Assembly: GCA_903862885.1 (NCBI GenBank)
Contig: CAIOZU010000018.1
Span: 1 to 64,000 of the forward strand
Direction: 5' to 3'
Length of the DNA stretch: 64,000 nucleotides
DNA from: an uncultured Pseudomonadota bacterium
Lineage (GTDB): Bacteria > Pseudomonadota > Gammaproteobacteria > Steroidobacterales > Steroidobacteraceae
The position numbers and the translations under genes are program-made. The notes beneath the pieces are model-generated. The model saw only the letters and a list, made by a program, of their open reading frames with translations. It had not been told where the DNA came from and did not search any database. Positions 18,944 to 29,361 of the stretch are shown here, piece after piece (position 1 is the first letter of the stretch; every line of letters begins with the position of its first letter).

Positions 18944-19648
18944 TTATTTTTCCGTTAATAAAAGCAGACTCTCACTAGCCACTGGCTGCTGACAACGCAA
19001 CAGCAGTGCCCGAACAGCCCCGGCACGGGTGTCGCGCAACACCTCCCACGAAGCAGGCAACTCAATCGCATCGCTGTCCGTCGCGCGCTCTAAATAAATA
19101 AGAGCATCAGGCGCAAGCCAGCCCCCCTTATCGAGCAGTTTACACAATTCTGCCAGACGACCCATTCCGAAGGGGGGATCTAAGAACACCAAGCTAAAGG
19201 GCGTCGGCTGCTGTTTTAAATAATGAAAGGCATCGTCAATGATCACCCGGCCACAGGGTGACTGAAAGGTTTGCAGCGTGTCTTTGAGTGCGTTGGCCGC
19301 CGCCCGATCGCACTCAAGGAAAACCACGTCCGCCGCGCCTCGTGAGATCGCCTCAAGACCCAGTGCCCCGCTGCCAGCAAACAGATCCAGTGCCCGTACG
19401 TTCACCACCTGGCCCTGTAGCCAATTAAAAAGTGTCTCGCGGACTCGATCGGGCGTCGGTCGCAAATCAGGGACCGACGGAAAACGGATACGGCGGCCAC
19501 GCCACTGCCCGCCAATAATTCGCACCGAGTGAGCCCAACCGTCTGCGGGCGTGGCTGCCGGCTTTTTCGCCAGACGTGTCGGGGGGGCGGATCTGCGCTT
19601 AGACGGTGGTGGCACGGGTGTCTCAGTAGCAATCAGGAGTCTAGGCAA
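18944..19648 (-). CDS. rsmD: 16S rRNA (guanine966-N2)-methyltransferase RsmD
   Basis: About 234 residues if the TTG at 19648 is used. The conserved domain begins only at SVRIIGGQWRGRRIRFP (about residue 41), so the Ala/Pro-rich N-terminus may be shorter in reality. The SAM motif LDLFAGSGALGLEAISRGA and the catalytic FLDPPF motif are clear. It is first in the leftward rsmD-coaD-ggt group and divergent from ftsY. Confidence 0.92.
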   Translation of the reverse strand: MPRLLIATETPVPPPSKRRSAPPTRLAKKPAATPADGWAHSVRIIGGQWRGRRIRFPSVPDLRPTPDRVRETLFNWLQGQVVNVRALDLFAGSGALGLEAISRGAADVVFLECDRAAANALKDTLQTFQSPCGRVIIDDAFHYLKQQPTPFSLVFLDPPFGMGRLAELCKLLDKGGWLAPDALIYLERATDSDAIELPASWEVLRDTRAGAVRALLLRCQQPVASESLLLLTEK

Positions 19649-19774
19649 GCCCTCGACATCATACCCGCGAGACCCAAAGGCCGTACCCCCAGATCACTCG
19701 GGCGAGCCGACAGCGGCTAATTGAGTGAAGAGCCCGAACGCCCGCTAGAATGGTCACCTCACCTACGGGGCCTT

Positions 19775-20788
19775 ATGTTCGATTTTCTAAAAAAACAACC
19801 CGCTCAGCGCACTCAGCAGACGACCCTCCCCACAGAGTCGGCCGTCCCCCGTGGCGGGCTGTTTAGTCGTCTCAAGAACCGGCTGACCTCGGGGGGCTCA
19901 AAACTCACTCAGGATCTAGCGGCCCTTTGGCCTGGCCGAAAAATCGATGCAGAGCTACTGGATGATCTGGAGACACGCCTGTTAACTGCAGACGTCGGCA
20001 TCCCTGCGACCGAGCAGATTTTAAAGACATTGCGTCAACGCGTGGCGCGGCGAGAACTCAATGATCTAGACGCCCTACTGGCGGCCCTCCGATCGGCCAT
20101 CACCGACTTACTGACACCCATCGCACATCCGCTGGTCATTAATCGGAGCCACTGCCCCTATGTGATCCTCGTCGTTGGCGTTAATGGCTCGGGGAAAACC
20201 ACGTCCATTGGCAAACTGGCTTGCCATCTACAGGCGCAGGGGCACTCCGTTTTGTTGGCTGCCGGTGATACCTTTAGGGCGGCCGCGGTCGAACAACTGG
20301 AAATCTGGGGTCAACGAAACAACGTTCCCGTCATCTCGCAGGCCTCCGGTGCAGATCCGGCAGCTGTTATCTTTGATGCGTTCTCAGCAGCTCGAGCGCG
20401 CACGATGAACGTGCTCATCGCTGACACAGCAGGACGCCTGCAAACGCAATCGCATCTGATGGATGAGCTAAAGAAAATAAAGCGTGTCCTGATGCGCCAA
20501 GAGGCGAGTGCGCCACATGAGGTGTTGCTAGTCCTCGACGGCAGCCAAGGACAAAATGCCCTGTCACAGGCACGCCTGTTCCATGAGGCCCTCGGCGTCA
20601 CCGGTCTGATTCTGACTAAGCTGGATGGCACCGCCAAAGGTGGCATCCTGATCGCCATTGCGAAAGAACTCGGCATTCCGCTGCGTTTTGTAGGAACGGG
20701 CGAGGCCATCAGTGATTTCGGTGAATTTGATGTACAGGATTTTGTGAGTCATTTGATCAGTGCACCCCGCGAGTCCGACAGTGGATGA
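19775..20788 (+). CDS. ftsY: Signal recognition particle receptor FtsY
   Basis: 337 residues from the ATG at 19775; an in-frame TTG at 19721 is rejected. TAGAAT at 19746-19751 could be the -10 box. The N domain is followed by the GTPase G domain with GVNGSGKTTSIGKLA, DTFRAAAVEQL, DTAGRLQTQ and TKLDGTAKGG. It docks ribosome-nascent chains at the membrane. The acidic A domain of E. coli FtsY is missing, which is common in short forms. ftsX follows directly; ftsE, normally between them, is absent. Confidence 0.96.
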   Translation: MFDFLKKQPAQRTQQTTLPTESAVPRGGLFSRLKNRLTSGGSKLTQDLAALWPGRKIDAELLDDLETRLLTADVGIPATEQILKTLRQRVARRELNDLDALLAALRSAITDLLTPIAHPLVINRSHCPYVILVVGVNGSGKTTSIGKLACHLQAQGHSVLLAAGDTFRAAAVEQLEIWGQRNNVPVISQASGADPAAVIFDAFSAARARTMNVLIADTAGRLQTQSHLMDELKKIKRVLMRQEASAPHEVLLVLDGSQGQNALSQARLFHEALGVTGLILTKLDGTAKGGILIAIAKELGIPLRFVGTGEAISDFGEFDVQDFVSHLISAPRESDSG

Positions 20789-21740
20789 GCCAACCGGCTA
20801 TTTACGCGGCGTTAGGCGCAAAGCCCCGCATGCTGAAGGGCCCATCCGTCGTCATTTCAAATGGTGCCTGACCGCATTACGGTACTGTGCACTCACTCCG
20901 CTCAGCACGCTACTCACCATGGCCGCCGTCGGTATGGCCATCGTCTTACCCACGGAGCTTGCCCTCCTGCAGCAAGCTGCGACGGCGATCGAGCGCTCTG
21001 TCGATGCATCGGATCTATCCATTTATCTATCGCCCACATTGAGCGACACGGATCTCAATACACACTTGACGGCTCTCAGAGCGCGTTCAGAGGTAGCCGT
21101 CGTCCGTGTCATTAGCCCCGCAGAAAGTCTCGCGGAACTCGCCGCGGCCTCTGAACTGAAGACGGCGCTCACGCACCTGCCTAGCCAGTCGCTACCGACC
21201 ACGGTCATCGTGCGCCCCACCCTCACCCTCAGTGTGCAGCGCCTACGCACACTGGCTGATGAGTTAGGCGCGCTTCCAGGCGTGGATCAGGTCAGGGTGG
21301 ATCTGGAATGGTTTACCCACGTGCAACAGGTCAGTGCCGCGGGTCGGCAGTTTTTTTATCGTGTGGCGGCAAGCCTAATAGTCACGGTCCTGCTGTTAAT
21401 CGGCGTTACCTTACATTGGGCGTTGGCAGCCTACCGCGGCGGCCAGCGAGCCGATGCCGCCTTACCCTCGAGAGCCACCTTGGTGTATCTGGCCGCCACT
21501 TACGGTTTCGGTGGCGGGGCCTTGGCATGGGCTTTTCACACACTGGGTGCGCGCCTGTTCGCGAAACCTGTCGGTGATGTGCTAACGGCCGTCGGACTGC
21601 GCGCGCAGGTCAACCCCATGGACTGGCCAGCCGCGGTTCTTTTGTTGGCCATCGGCACGCTGGTGTGCGCAACGGCCGCCCTTCTACTGACTGCTTTTGG
21701 GCCCTCCTCTCAGGATAAACGGCGCCCAATTAGAAAATAA
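20760..21740 (+). CDS. ftsX: FtsX-like cell division membrane protein, without FtsE
   Basis: 326 residues from GTG 20760, overlapping the ftsY end by 29 bases; GTG 20781 is an alternative start. FtsX is the membrane half of the FtsEX complex, which controls septal peptidoglycan hydrolases. Membrane segments are at about 46-67, 204-222, 241-262 and 290-312, with a periplasmic domain between the first two, the FtsX layout. The first segment has the family LTPLSTLLTMAAVGMA motif. The cytoplasmic loop between segments 2 and 3 (about 220-240) is short and lacks the usual EI-V-KLVGATD-FI-RPF motif that contacts FtsE. The gene stands exactly between ftsY and rpoH, so its identity is well supported by position. 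Confidence 0.82.
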   Translation: MHPASPTVDEPTGYLRGVRRKAPHAEGPIRRHFKWCLTALRYCALTPLSTLLTMAAVGMAIVLPTELALLQQAATAIERSVDASDLSIYLSPTLSDTDLNTHLTALRARSEVAVVRVISPAESLAELAAASELKTALTHLPSQSLPTTVIVRPTLTLSVQRLRTLADELGALPGVDQVRVDLEWFTHVQQVSAAGRQFFYRVAASLIVTVLLLIGVTLHWALAAYRGGQRADAALPSRATLVYLAATYGFGGGALAWAFHTLGARLFAKPVGDVLTAVGLRAQVNPMDWPAAVLLLAIGTLVCATAALLLTAFGPSSQDKRRPIRK

Positions 21741-21783
21741 CTATCTGATTTATAACAGTATATTTATTGAACTACGGAGTGAG

Positions 21784-21810
21784 TTAGCACTCAAACTATT
21801 GGAGTGCTAA
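21784..21810 (+). promoter_or_regulatory. CIRCE operator (HrcA binding site) upstream of rpoH
   Basis: TTAGCACTC (21784-21792), nine bases, then GAGTGCTAA (21802-21810). This is the full CIRCE inverted repeat with both 9-base arms intact and the canonical 9-base spacer. It ends 45 bases before the rpoH start, so HrcA should repress rpoH transcription. I do not find a convincing sigma-70 -35/-10 pair around it; the AT-rich stretch 21741-21772 is the likely promoter area. Confidence 0.9.
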
Positions 21811-21855
21811 AATTCAACCGCCCGGCACCCTAGCCCGGGGAGGACATGGTTCTTT

Positions 21856-22737
21856 ATGACAACGCTTGCGCTGGCCCCTGCTTGCCCGGCTGAGTATTCG
21901 CCGCTGACATTGAGCGGCCCGGTCGGTAGTTTGGATGCCTACATCGACGCGGTCACTCGCGTTCCCGTTATTTCTCGTGAAGATGAGCTGCGTCTTGCGC
22001 TCAATTTGCGCGACCACAGTGATCTCGAGGCCGCTCGGCAACTCGTGATGTCACATTTGCGCTTTGTCGTACACATCGCGCGTGGCTACACCGGCTACGG
22101 CCTGCCCTTGGGTGATCTGGTCCAAGAAGGTAACGTCGGTTTGATGAAAGCCGTCAAGCGATTCAACCCCGATGTAGGGGTGCGCTTGGTCTCTTTTGCC
22201 ATCCATTGGATTCGGGCCGAAATTCACGAATACGTGCTGCGCAATTGGCGCTTGGTCAAGGTGGCGACTACCAAAGCCCAGCGGAAGTTGTTTTTTAACC
22301 TGCGCAAATCCAAGAAGCACTTGGGTTGGCTGTCGGCTGAAGAAACCCAAACCGTTGCGCGCGAGTTAGGCGTCACGGTAGCTGAAGTGTCACAGATGGA
22401 GCAGCGTCTATCCGCGCGGGATGTGACTTTTGACCCACTGCCAAACGCAGACGATGAGGAGGAGGCGTTTTCGCCAGCCGCTTATCTGCAGGCCGCCGAT
22501 GCAGACCCGGCGGTGGCGGTTGAGCGCCATGAGTGGGAAGACACCACGCTGGTTCGTTTACGCTCCGCACTATCCACTCTAGATGCTCGCAGCCGCGATA
22601 TTTTAGAGCGTCGCTGGTTGGTTGACGACAACAAGGCGACCTTGCACGAACTGGCCGACGAATACGCCGTCTCTGCCGAGCGTATCCGCCAAATCGAGAC
22701 CAGCGCCCTAAAGAAACTCAAAGCCATCATGGCCTAA
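21856..22737 (+). CDS. rpoH: Heat-shock sigma factor RpoH (sigma-32)
   Basis: 293 residues, close to E. coli's 284. Region 2 shows [14 protein letters not shown]-like and [18 protein letters not shown], and [19 protein letters not shown]. The RpoH box [10 protein letters not shown] follows. Region 4 ends with an HTH at [25 protein letters not shown] lies 11 bases before the ATG. A 5-bp pairing CCCGG/CCGGG just before this site could partly mask it. It follows ftsX, the usual order. A perfect CIRCE repeat lies upstream. Confidence 0.96.
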   Translation: MTTLALAPACPAEYSPLTLSGPVGSLDAYIDAVTRVPVISREDELRLALNLRDHSDLEAARQLVMSHLRFVVHIARGYTGYGLPLGDLVQEGNVGLMKAVKRFNPDVGVRLVSFAIHWIRAEIHEYVLRNWRLVKVATTKAQRKLFFNLRKSKKHLGWLSAEETQTVARELGVTVAEVSQMEQRLSARDVTFDPLPNADDEEEAFSPAAYLQAADADPAVAVERHEWEDTTLVRLRSALSTLDARSRDILERRWLVDDNKATLHELADEYAVSAERIRQIETSALKKLKAIMA

Positions 22738-22744
22738 ACACCAC

Positions 22745-22772
22745 CCGGCCCTCACGGGCCGGTCGTGTTTTT
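22745..22772 (+). terminator. Rho-independent terminator after rpoH
   Basis: CCGGCCC (22745-22751), loop TCAC, GGGCCGG (22756-22762), followed by TCGTG and five T. It begins 8 bases after the rpoH stop. Confidence 0.85.
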
Positions 22773-22841
22773 CCCACCATCGACGCCTCCGTGCCGCACG
22801 GGTACGCTCGCGACGCTGACTCAATCGACTGAGGATCTGTC

Positions 22842-24149
22842 ATGACCCGCAACAGCGATCTCCAGACTCTGCGCGAACAGGCCGTTCCTCGCGGTGTTTC
22901 CAACATGCTGCCGGTATTCGCCGAGCGTGCCCAGAATGCTGAGCAATGGGATGTCGATGGCAAACGCTACATCGACTTCGCGGCCGGCATTGCTGTGCTC
23001 AACACCGGCCACTTGCATCCCGACATCAAAGCGGCCGTGAGTGCGCAGCTTGAGAAGTTCTCACATACCTGCTTTCAGGTAACTCAATATGAGTCGTATG
23101 TGCGACTCGCGGACCGGCTCAACCACTTAGCCCCCGGTGCAACGCCAAAGAAAACCATTCTGGTAACAACGGGCGCTGAAGCAGTCGAAAATGCAGTCAA
23201 AATCGCCCGCGCCCATACCCAACGGTCGGCTGTTATTTCGTTCTCTGGCAGCTTTCATGGCCGCACGATGTATGCCATGGGCCTCACTGGGAAAGTATCT
23301 CCCTACAAGACGGGGTTTGGCCCCATGCCATCGGAAATCTACCACCTACCGTTTCCTGCAGAATACTTGGGCGTGACCCCAAGTCAGACGCTGAGCGCGC
23401 TAGAGACTTTATTCAAAGCAGATGTCGAACCGGCGCGTGTCGCCGCGATTATCATTGAACCGGTGCAAGGCGAAGGCGGCTTTTATCCTGCACCCATCGA
23501 GTTTCTTAAAGAGATTCGCCGCCTGTGTACCTTGCATGGCATTGTCATGATCGTTGATGAAGTGCAAACCGGTTTTGCACGCACCGGAAAAATGTTTGCC
23601 ATTGAGTATGCCGACGTTGAACCCGATCTGATCACAGTGGCTAAAAGTTTGGCCGGCGGATTCCCACTCGCTGGTGTCATTGGCAAAGCGGACATCATGG
23701 ACGCGCCCGCTCCAGGGGGTTTGGGTGGCACCTATGCAGGATCCCCAATCAGCTGTGCCGCCGCTTTGGCAGTACTTGATGTCATTGAAAAAGAGCGACT
23801 GTGCGAACGCGCCAACATCTTAGGCGCTATTTTAAGAAAACGGCTCAATGGCTTTCGCAGCAAGGGCCTTGACTGTGTTGGTGATGTCCGCGGCCTCGGC
23901 GCGATGATCGCCATGGAGCTGGTTAAAAATGGCGATGCCCAGCAGCCTGATACGGATCTGACCAAAGCCCTCGTGCAGCGAGCCGCCGCCAATGGGCTAC
24001 TCATTTTGTCGTGTGGCACGCGCGCCAATGTCATCCGGTTTCTGGCACCACTCACCGCCAGCGAATCAATCATTCAAGAAGGCCTCGACATTCTAGAACG
24101 GTCTCTGCTGGAATTAACGGCCGTGGACAGCGAAGCGAAACGCGCCTAG
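22842..24149 (+). CDS. gabT: 4-aminobutyrate aminotransferase
   Basis: 435 residues, class III PLP transaminase. It shows TGAEAVENAVKIAR, SFSGSFHGRT, IIEPVQGEGGF, IVDEVQTGFARTGK and the PLP lysine in VAKSLAGGFPL. The sequence closely follows GabT, converting GABA and 2-oxoglutarate to succinate semialdehyde and glutamate. No gabD is adjacent. The start ATG has GAGGATC upstream. It is a different protein from the ArgD-type transaminase at 49-50 kb. Confidence 0.9.
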   Translation: MTRNSDLQTLREQAVPRGVSNMLPVFAERAQNAEQWDVDGKRYIDFAAGIAVLNTGHLHPDIKAAVSAQLEKFSHTCFQVTQYESYVRLADRLNHLAPGATPKKTILVTTGAEAVENAVKIARAHTQRSAVISFSGSFHGRTMYAMGLTGKVSPYKTGFGPMPSEIYHLPFPAEYLGVTPSQTLSALETLFKADVEPARVAAIIIEPVQGEGGFYPAPIEFLKEIRRLCTLHGIVMIVDEVQTGFARTGKMFAIEYADVEPDLITVAKSLAGGFPLAGVIGKADIMDAPAPGGLGGTYAGSPISCAAALAVLDVIEKERLCERANILGAILRKRLNGFRSKGLDCVGDVRGLGAMIAMELVKNGDAQQPDTDLTKALVQRAAANGLLILSCGTRANVIRFLAPLTASESIIQEGLDILERSLLELTAVDSEAKRA

Positions 24150-24161
24150 CTCAGATTGAGC

Positions 24162-25814
24162 CTAGCTCTGTAACTGTCGGCCGGGTGCAATATCATTGAC
24201 TGAGGTCACAAGCTCAATGAGCCTTGGCCCATCTGCCGCTAAGGCGCCATTCAGTGCCGCTGCAAACTCAGCGGTAGCGAGCACTCGAGTGGCAGGCACA
24301 CCCGATGCTTCTGAGAGCGCAACAAAATCGGGGTTCACTAAATCGGTCGCTATGGTCCGGCCTGGGAATCGATTGTCCTGATGCATGCGAATGGTGCCAA
24401 AGCTTTGGTTATTCACTACCAAAAACACTACGCGTGCCCGATGGACGGCCGCCGTCACTAAATCTTGCGCCGCCATCATGAAGCAGCCATCACCAGAGAC
24501 AGCCACCACGCGACGAGTCGGTTGCCACAACGCCGCCGCAATACCCGCTGGCACGCCGTAACCCATCGCCCCACTTTGTGGCGCCAACTGCGTTCCAAAT
24601 TGGCCATGCTCAAAGAATCGGTGTAGCCATGCGGCGTAGTTGCCGGCACCATTCGTCACAATAGAGTCCGCTGGCAACTGCCGCCTCAGCTCCAAAAATA
24701 CTTCGCTGAGATTAACCTGGCCTGTCACCCTGACCGGCAACACATCCTGCTCATATAACGCACGGCACTGCCTCGCCCAGTCACGCCACGGTCGCACGGT
24801 GGGCGCGGCACTCGCGGCCAATGCCAGTGCCGCACGGGAGGGCGAGGCAACGGCACCGAAAGCCGTTGGAAACACACGATTTAGATCGACAGGCCGCATG
24901 GCGATATGCAGCACTCTACTGGCACTGGTAGCGGGATCAAGACGCGTGTAACCGCCCGTCTCCACGTCGCCCAACGCCGTCCCTAAAGCCAGCACCACAT
25001 CCGCCTCCGCCAGTGCCCGCTTAGCGCCTTGACCGAGAGCGAAGCCCATCTCACCGACATAGGCCTTGTGCGCATTGTCCATCAAGTCTTTACGCCGAAA
25101 GGCGCTCACCACCGGCAAGCCCCAAGCGTCAGCGAACTGCCCCAGTGCCTTCACTCCCTCCGCCGACCAACCGCTGCCACCAATCCACAGCAGTGGCTGC
25201 TTAGCCTGTGACAGTCGATCGAGAACGACGCGCGTAGCCTCTGGCTGCAATGGCGTCTCCGTCCGCTCTACCCACGGTGCCACCGGCACGTCGCACGATG
25301 CGTCTAATATGTCCTCTGGCAAGCTGATAACGACTGGCCCTGGACGTCCATTCATCGCGGTCTCAAAGGCGGTCACTAAGAGCGCCGACGTGCGCTGAGG
25401 ATCATCCAGCGTAAAGACTGCCTTAGCCACCGTGCCAAACATCGCCTGATAATCGATTTCCTGAAAGGCATCTCGGCCGCGATCTGTGGTCGCCACCTGT
25501 CCAATAAACACCAACAGGGGCGTCGCATCCTGCTGCGCCGTGTGGATCGCGATACTGGCGTGACTGGCGCCTGGCCCTCGGGTCACGAAACACACGCCAG
25601 GTCGGCCAGTTAGCTTGCCAACCGCCTCAGCCATGTTGGCGGCATTCGCCTCATGGCGACAGGTAATCAAACGCAGTTGACTGCGCACATCAAACAAAGC
25701 ATCCAGCACGGCAAGATAACTCTCACCAGCCACTGCGAAGGCCAGCGTCACCCGCTGAGCGCACAAACCCGCCACCAGCACGTGCGCAACCGTTCGTTGA
25801 GACGACGTTGTCAT
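24162..25814 (-). CDS. Acetolactate synthase-like thiamine diphosphate enzyme
   Basis: 550 residues from the ATG at 25814; an upstream frame extension of 24 codons is rejected. The N-terminal PYR domain has the catalytic glutamate in RHEANAANMAEAVGKLTG, followed by the central FAD-like or empty domain. The C-terminal PP domain carries SGDGCFMMAAQDL...VNNQSFG, the GDG-NN cofactor motif. It resembles the large-subunit-only branch rather than biosynthetic IlvB: no small subunit or ilvC is nearby. It could be a benzoylformate decarboxylase- or oxalyl-type lyase. Substrate cannot be assigned. Tail-to-tail with gabT. Confidence 0.85.
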   Translation of the reverse strand: MTTSSQRTVAHVLVAGLCAQRVTLAFAVAGESYLAVLDALFDVRSQLRLITCRHEANAANMAEAVGKLTGRPGVCFVTRGPGASHASIAIHTAQQDATPLLVFIGQVATTDRGRDAFQEIDYQAMFGTVAKAVFTLDDPQRTSALLVTAFETAMNGRPGPVVISLPEDILDASCDVPVAPWVERTETPLQPEATRVVLDRLSQAKQPLLWIGGSGWSAEGVKALGQFADAWGLPVVSAFRRKDLMDNAHKAYVGEMGFALGQGAKRALAEADVVLALGTALGDVETGGYTRLDPATSASRVLHIAMRPVDLNRVFPTAFGAVASPSRAALALAASAAPTVRPWRDWARQCRALYEQDVLPVRVTGQVNLSEVFLELRRQLPADSIVTNGAGNYAAWLHRFFEHGQFGTQLAPQSGAMGYGVPAGIAAALWQPTRRVVAVSGDGCFMMAAQDLVTAAVHRARVVFLVVNNQSFGTIRMHQDNRFPGRTIATDLVNPDFVALSEASGVPATRVLATAEFAAALNGALAADGPRLIELVTSVNDIAPGRQLQS

Positions 25815-25858
25815 GGCCTCAGTGTAAACCAGCCCGTCTCTGGGGAGCCAAGGTTTAT

Positions 25859-26473
25859 CTAAGATCGGGGCACGGGACCACACCATCCCGGCAGATAATT
25901 AGCCCGTTCGCTCTTGGCGAGGACCAAAGCCTCCTCAAGGGCTTTGTTAAATCGGTCAGTGACCCGTGCTTTTTTTATGTGTCGCCTTAAAAAATCTGCC
26001 CATAAAAACTCACTAAAAGGCGTCGTGTCCTTCGCAAAGCCGCCCACCAGACGTAGCTGCCCAGCGAGGCTGCGGAAAGGGTCATCAATTAATTGATCGA
26101 TACTGCGCGGCAAGCGAGCGGGACTTTGGCGTCGCCCCTTCTCATCGTAAGGGTGCATCCAGGCGCGATGATCTAAGTAACTCCAAAACGCATCCCGATC
26201 CAACGCACGTAAGTCAGCAACGACAGTAATGGCGACCTCGGTCACGCCCTCATCATGTAAGGCACGAACTAAGTGGTGGTGATCAATAATGTAATAGCGA
26301 TCCTTATAGCCTTGAATAACGGGTATCAGGTGATCACTGAGAAACTTTAGCTTGTGCCGCTGTGCACGCCAATGCTTTCGTTTTGCGCGCACTTCACGAA
26401 GTCCGACCGTGATCTGGGTAGGCAGCAAGGAATGCACTTTGACGATTTCAAGACGCGGCTCACGCACTATCAT
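25859..26473 (-). CDS. ParB-like nuclease-family protein (ParBc_2 type), orphan
   Basis: 204 residues from the ATG at 26473, preceded by GAGGAG. It opens with LEIVKVHSLLPTQITVGLREV and continues with YYIIDHHHLVRALHDEGV, a ParB/sulfiredoxin-like fold motif. This type of stand-alone ParB-like protein is of unknown function; there is no ParA, parS-like repeat or DNA-binding HTH that I can see. C-terminal part includes SIDQLIDDPFRSLAGQLR and an aromatic FSEFLWADFLRRHI segment. It stands 44 bases upstream of the TPP enzyme gene on the same strand. Confidence 0.75.
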   Translation of the reverse strand: MIVREPRLEIVKVHSLLPTQITVGLREVRAKRKHWRAQRHKLKFLSDHLIPVIQGYKDRYYIIDHHHLVRALHDEGVTEVAITVVADLRALDRDAFWSYLDHRAWMHPYDEKGRRQSPARLPRSIDQLIDDPFRSLAGQLRLVGGFAKDTTPFSEFLWADFLRRHIKKARVTDRFNKALEEALVLAKSERANYLPGWCGPVPRS

Positions 26474-26691
26474 CGTTTTCTCCTCGAATGTCATTAGGCA
26501 CTGAGTCATCTAACACGAATGCGCATACAAAGGCGAGTCTTTAACATGGCGCATCGGCAAAGCACCTGAAAAACACAGTGCCCTCGGCTAAAATGAGCTG
26601 GCCATGCATGCTGTGTGGCGCGTGCTGATCTAAGTGATACGCCGTGTCTATACTGACTCATTAACTGCGCGGATCAATCAATTAGAGTCTC

Positions 26692-26868
26692 ATGGTTAAA
26701 CAGCGTGCTCACCACGGCCATGGATGAACTGCATCGGATTTAAAGAAATTAAAGAAGCTAGTAGCCAGCGGCACTGCGCGCGCAGAGATCGCCATAAAGC
26801 TCGGACGCAGCAAGGCGTCGGTTTATCAGCGGATTGCTATTTTAGGCTTAGGGTCTCGTCAGGCATAG
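26692..26868 (+). pseudogene. Small HTH protein interrupted by one TGA stop
   Basis: From ATG 26692 the frame reads MVKQRAHHGHG, then TGA at 26725-26727, then TASDLKKLKKLVASG and ARAEIAIKLGRSKASVYQRI to a TAG at 26866. The part after the stop is a clear helix-turn-helix of the small family that normally has Trp-Thr at its start, so the TGA very likely replaces a TGG (one base change). No other start codon lies between the stop and the HTH. Full length would be 58 residues. The region from 26474 to 26691 shows no gene. Function of the intact family: putative small DNA-binding protein. Confidence 0.65.
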
Positions 26869-26881
26869 CGGCTAATGGCCA

Positions 26882-27901
26882 CTATAGAAGACGAACCAAT
26901 TGCTTTCCTAAGTTCTTTCCATACAAAAGACCCAAGAAAGCCGTCGGTGCATTTTCTAGTCCATCGGCGATGGTTTCGCGATACTTCAATCGACCACTCG
27001 CCACAGCAGAAGCGAGCTCCGCCTGTGCCCACGGCACAATCTGTGGATTCTCAAATACGATGAAGCCTTGAACTTTCAATCGTGAGCGCAAAATCACCAT
27101 CGGGTTCTTAAGTGGCACCGGCGTGCCCTCATAACCGGCAATCATGCCGCACACAGCCACCCGCCCAAAGGCATTCATTTGTCCAAGGACCGCATCAAAC
27201 ACCGGTCCACCCACGTTCTCGAAGTAGGCATCGATGCCTTTAGGAGTGACTTTGGCAATCGCCTCAGCCAAGGCCGACTCATCGCTTACGGCTTTATAGT
27301 CGACGCACGCGTCAAAGCCCAGCTCATTGACCACGTAGTCACACTTTTCTGGGCCGCCCGCAATACCTACCGCGCGGCAACCCCGCGCCTTGGCTAACTG
27401 ACCCACCACGCTGCCCACGGCGCCAGCGGCTGCACTGACGACGACCGTCTCTCCGGGCTTTGCCTCACAGATCATCGACAAGCCATACCATGCGGTGATG
27501 CCCGGCATGCCCACCGCGCCTAGATAGGCGGATAAGGGGACATGGCGGGTATCGACTTTTTGTAGCATCGCGAGTCCAGCACCCTCTACCAGGGCATATT
27601 CTTGCCAGCCGCCGTAGCCTGCCACATGATCCCCCACCGCGTAATCGGGATGGCCGCTTGCCACGACTTCACCGACCGTTCCGCCGATCATGACTTCATC
27701 CAGGGGCTGTGGCGGTGCGTACGACTTCGCCGTGCTCATCCGTCCACGCATATAAGGATCAAGCGATAGAAAATGATGCCTGACAAGAACCTGCCCGGCG
27801 CCTGCCGCGGGAATCGCCACCGACTCCATACGGAAATTGTCGATCGACGCGCGCGCACCGGGGCGCGAAGCCAAGACGATTCTGCGATTCATACTATTCA
27901 T
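26882..27901 (-). CDS. NADP-dependent MDR oxidoreductase (CurA / prostaglandin reductase-like)
   Basis: 339 residues. It is a zinc-free medium-chain reductase: early LDPYMRGRMS, then VVSAAAGAVGSVVGQLAKARGC as the nucleotide-binding motif, and YFENVGGPVFDAVL. These match the leukotriene B4 dehydrogenase/CurA group that reduces enone double bonds. Substrate unknown. It sits alone between the broken HTH gene and gltD. The start could be the first or the fourth codon (both Met). Confidence 0.9.
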   Translation of the reverse strand: MNSMNRRIVLASRPGARASIDNFRMESVAIPAAGAGQVLVRHHFLSLDPYMRGRMSTAKSYAPPQPLDEVMIGGTVGEVVASGHPDYAVGDHVAGYGGWQEYALVEGAGLAMLQKVDTRHVPLSAYLGAVGMPGITAWYGLSMICEAKPGETVVVSAAAGAVGSVVGQLAKARGCRAVGIAGGPEKCDYVVNELGFDACVDYKAVSDESALAEAIAKVTPKGIDAYFENVGGPVFDAVLGQMNAFGRVAVCGMIAGYEGTPVPLKNPMVILRSRLKVQGFIVFENPQIVPWAQAELASAVASGRLKYRETIADGLENAPTAFLGLLYGKNLGKQLVRLL

Positions 27902-27939
27902 ATCGGTGCCCTAGCAACCCATTGTCTTTAAATAAAGGC

Positions 27940-29361
<1,422 letters not shown>

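Noticed and set aside
24140-24170. Short repeated GCCTAGCTC between gabT and the TPP enzyme gene
   Set aside because: Two short units in a convergent gap with no hairpin; too little to support a role.
26725-26727. TGA recoding or selenocysteine in the small HTH gene
   Set aside because: No SECIS-like hairpin is visible after it and TGA serves as the normal stop in many genes here.
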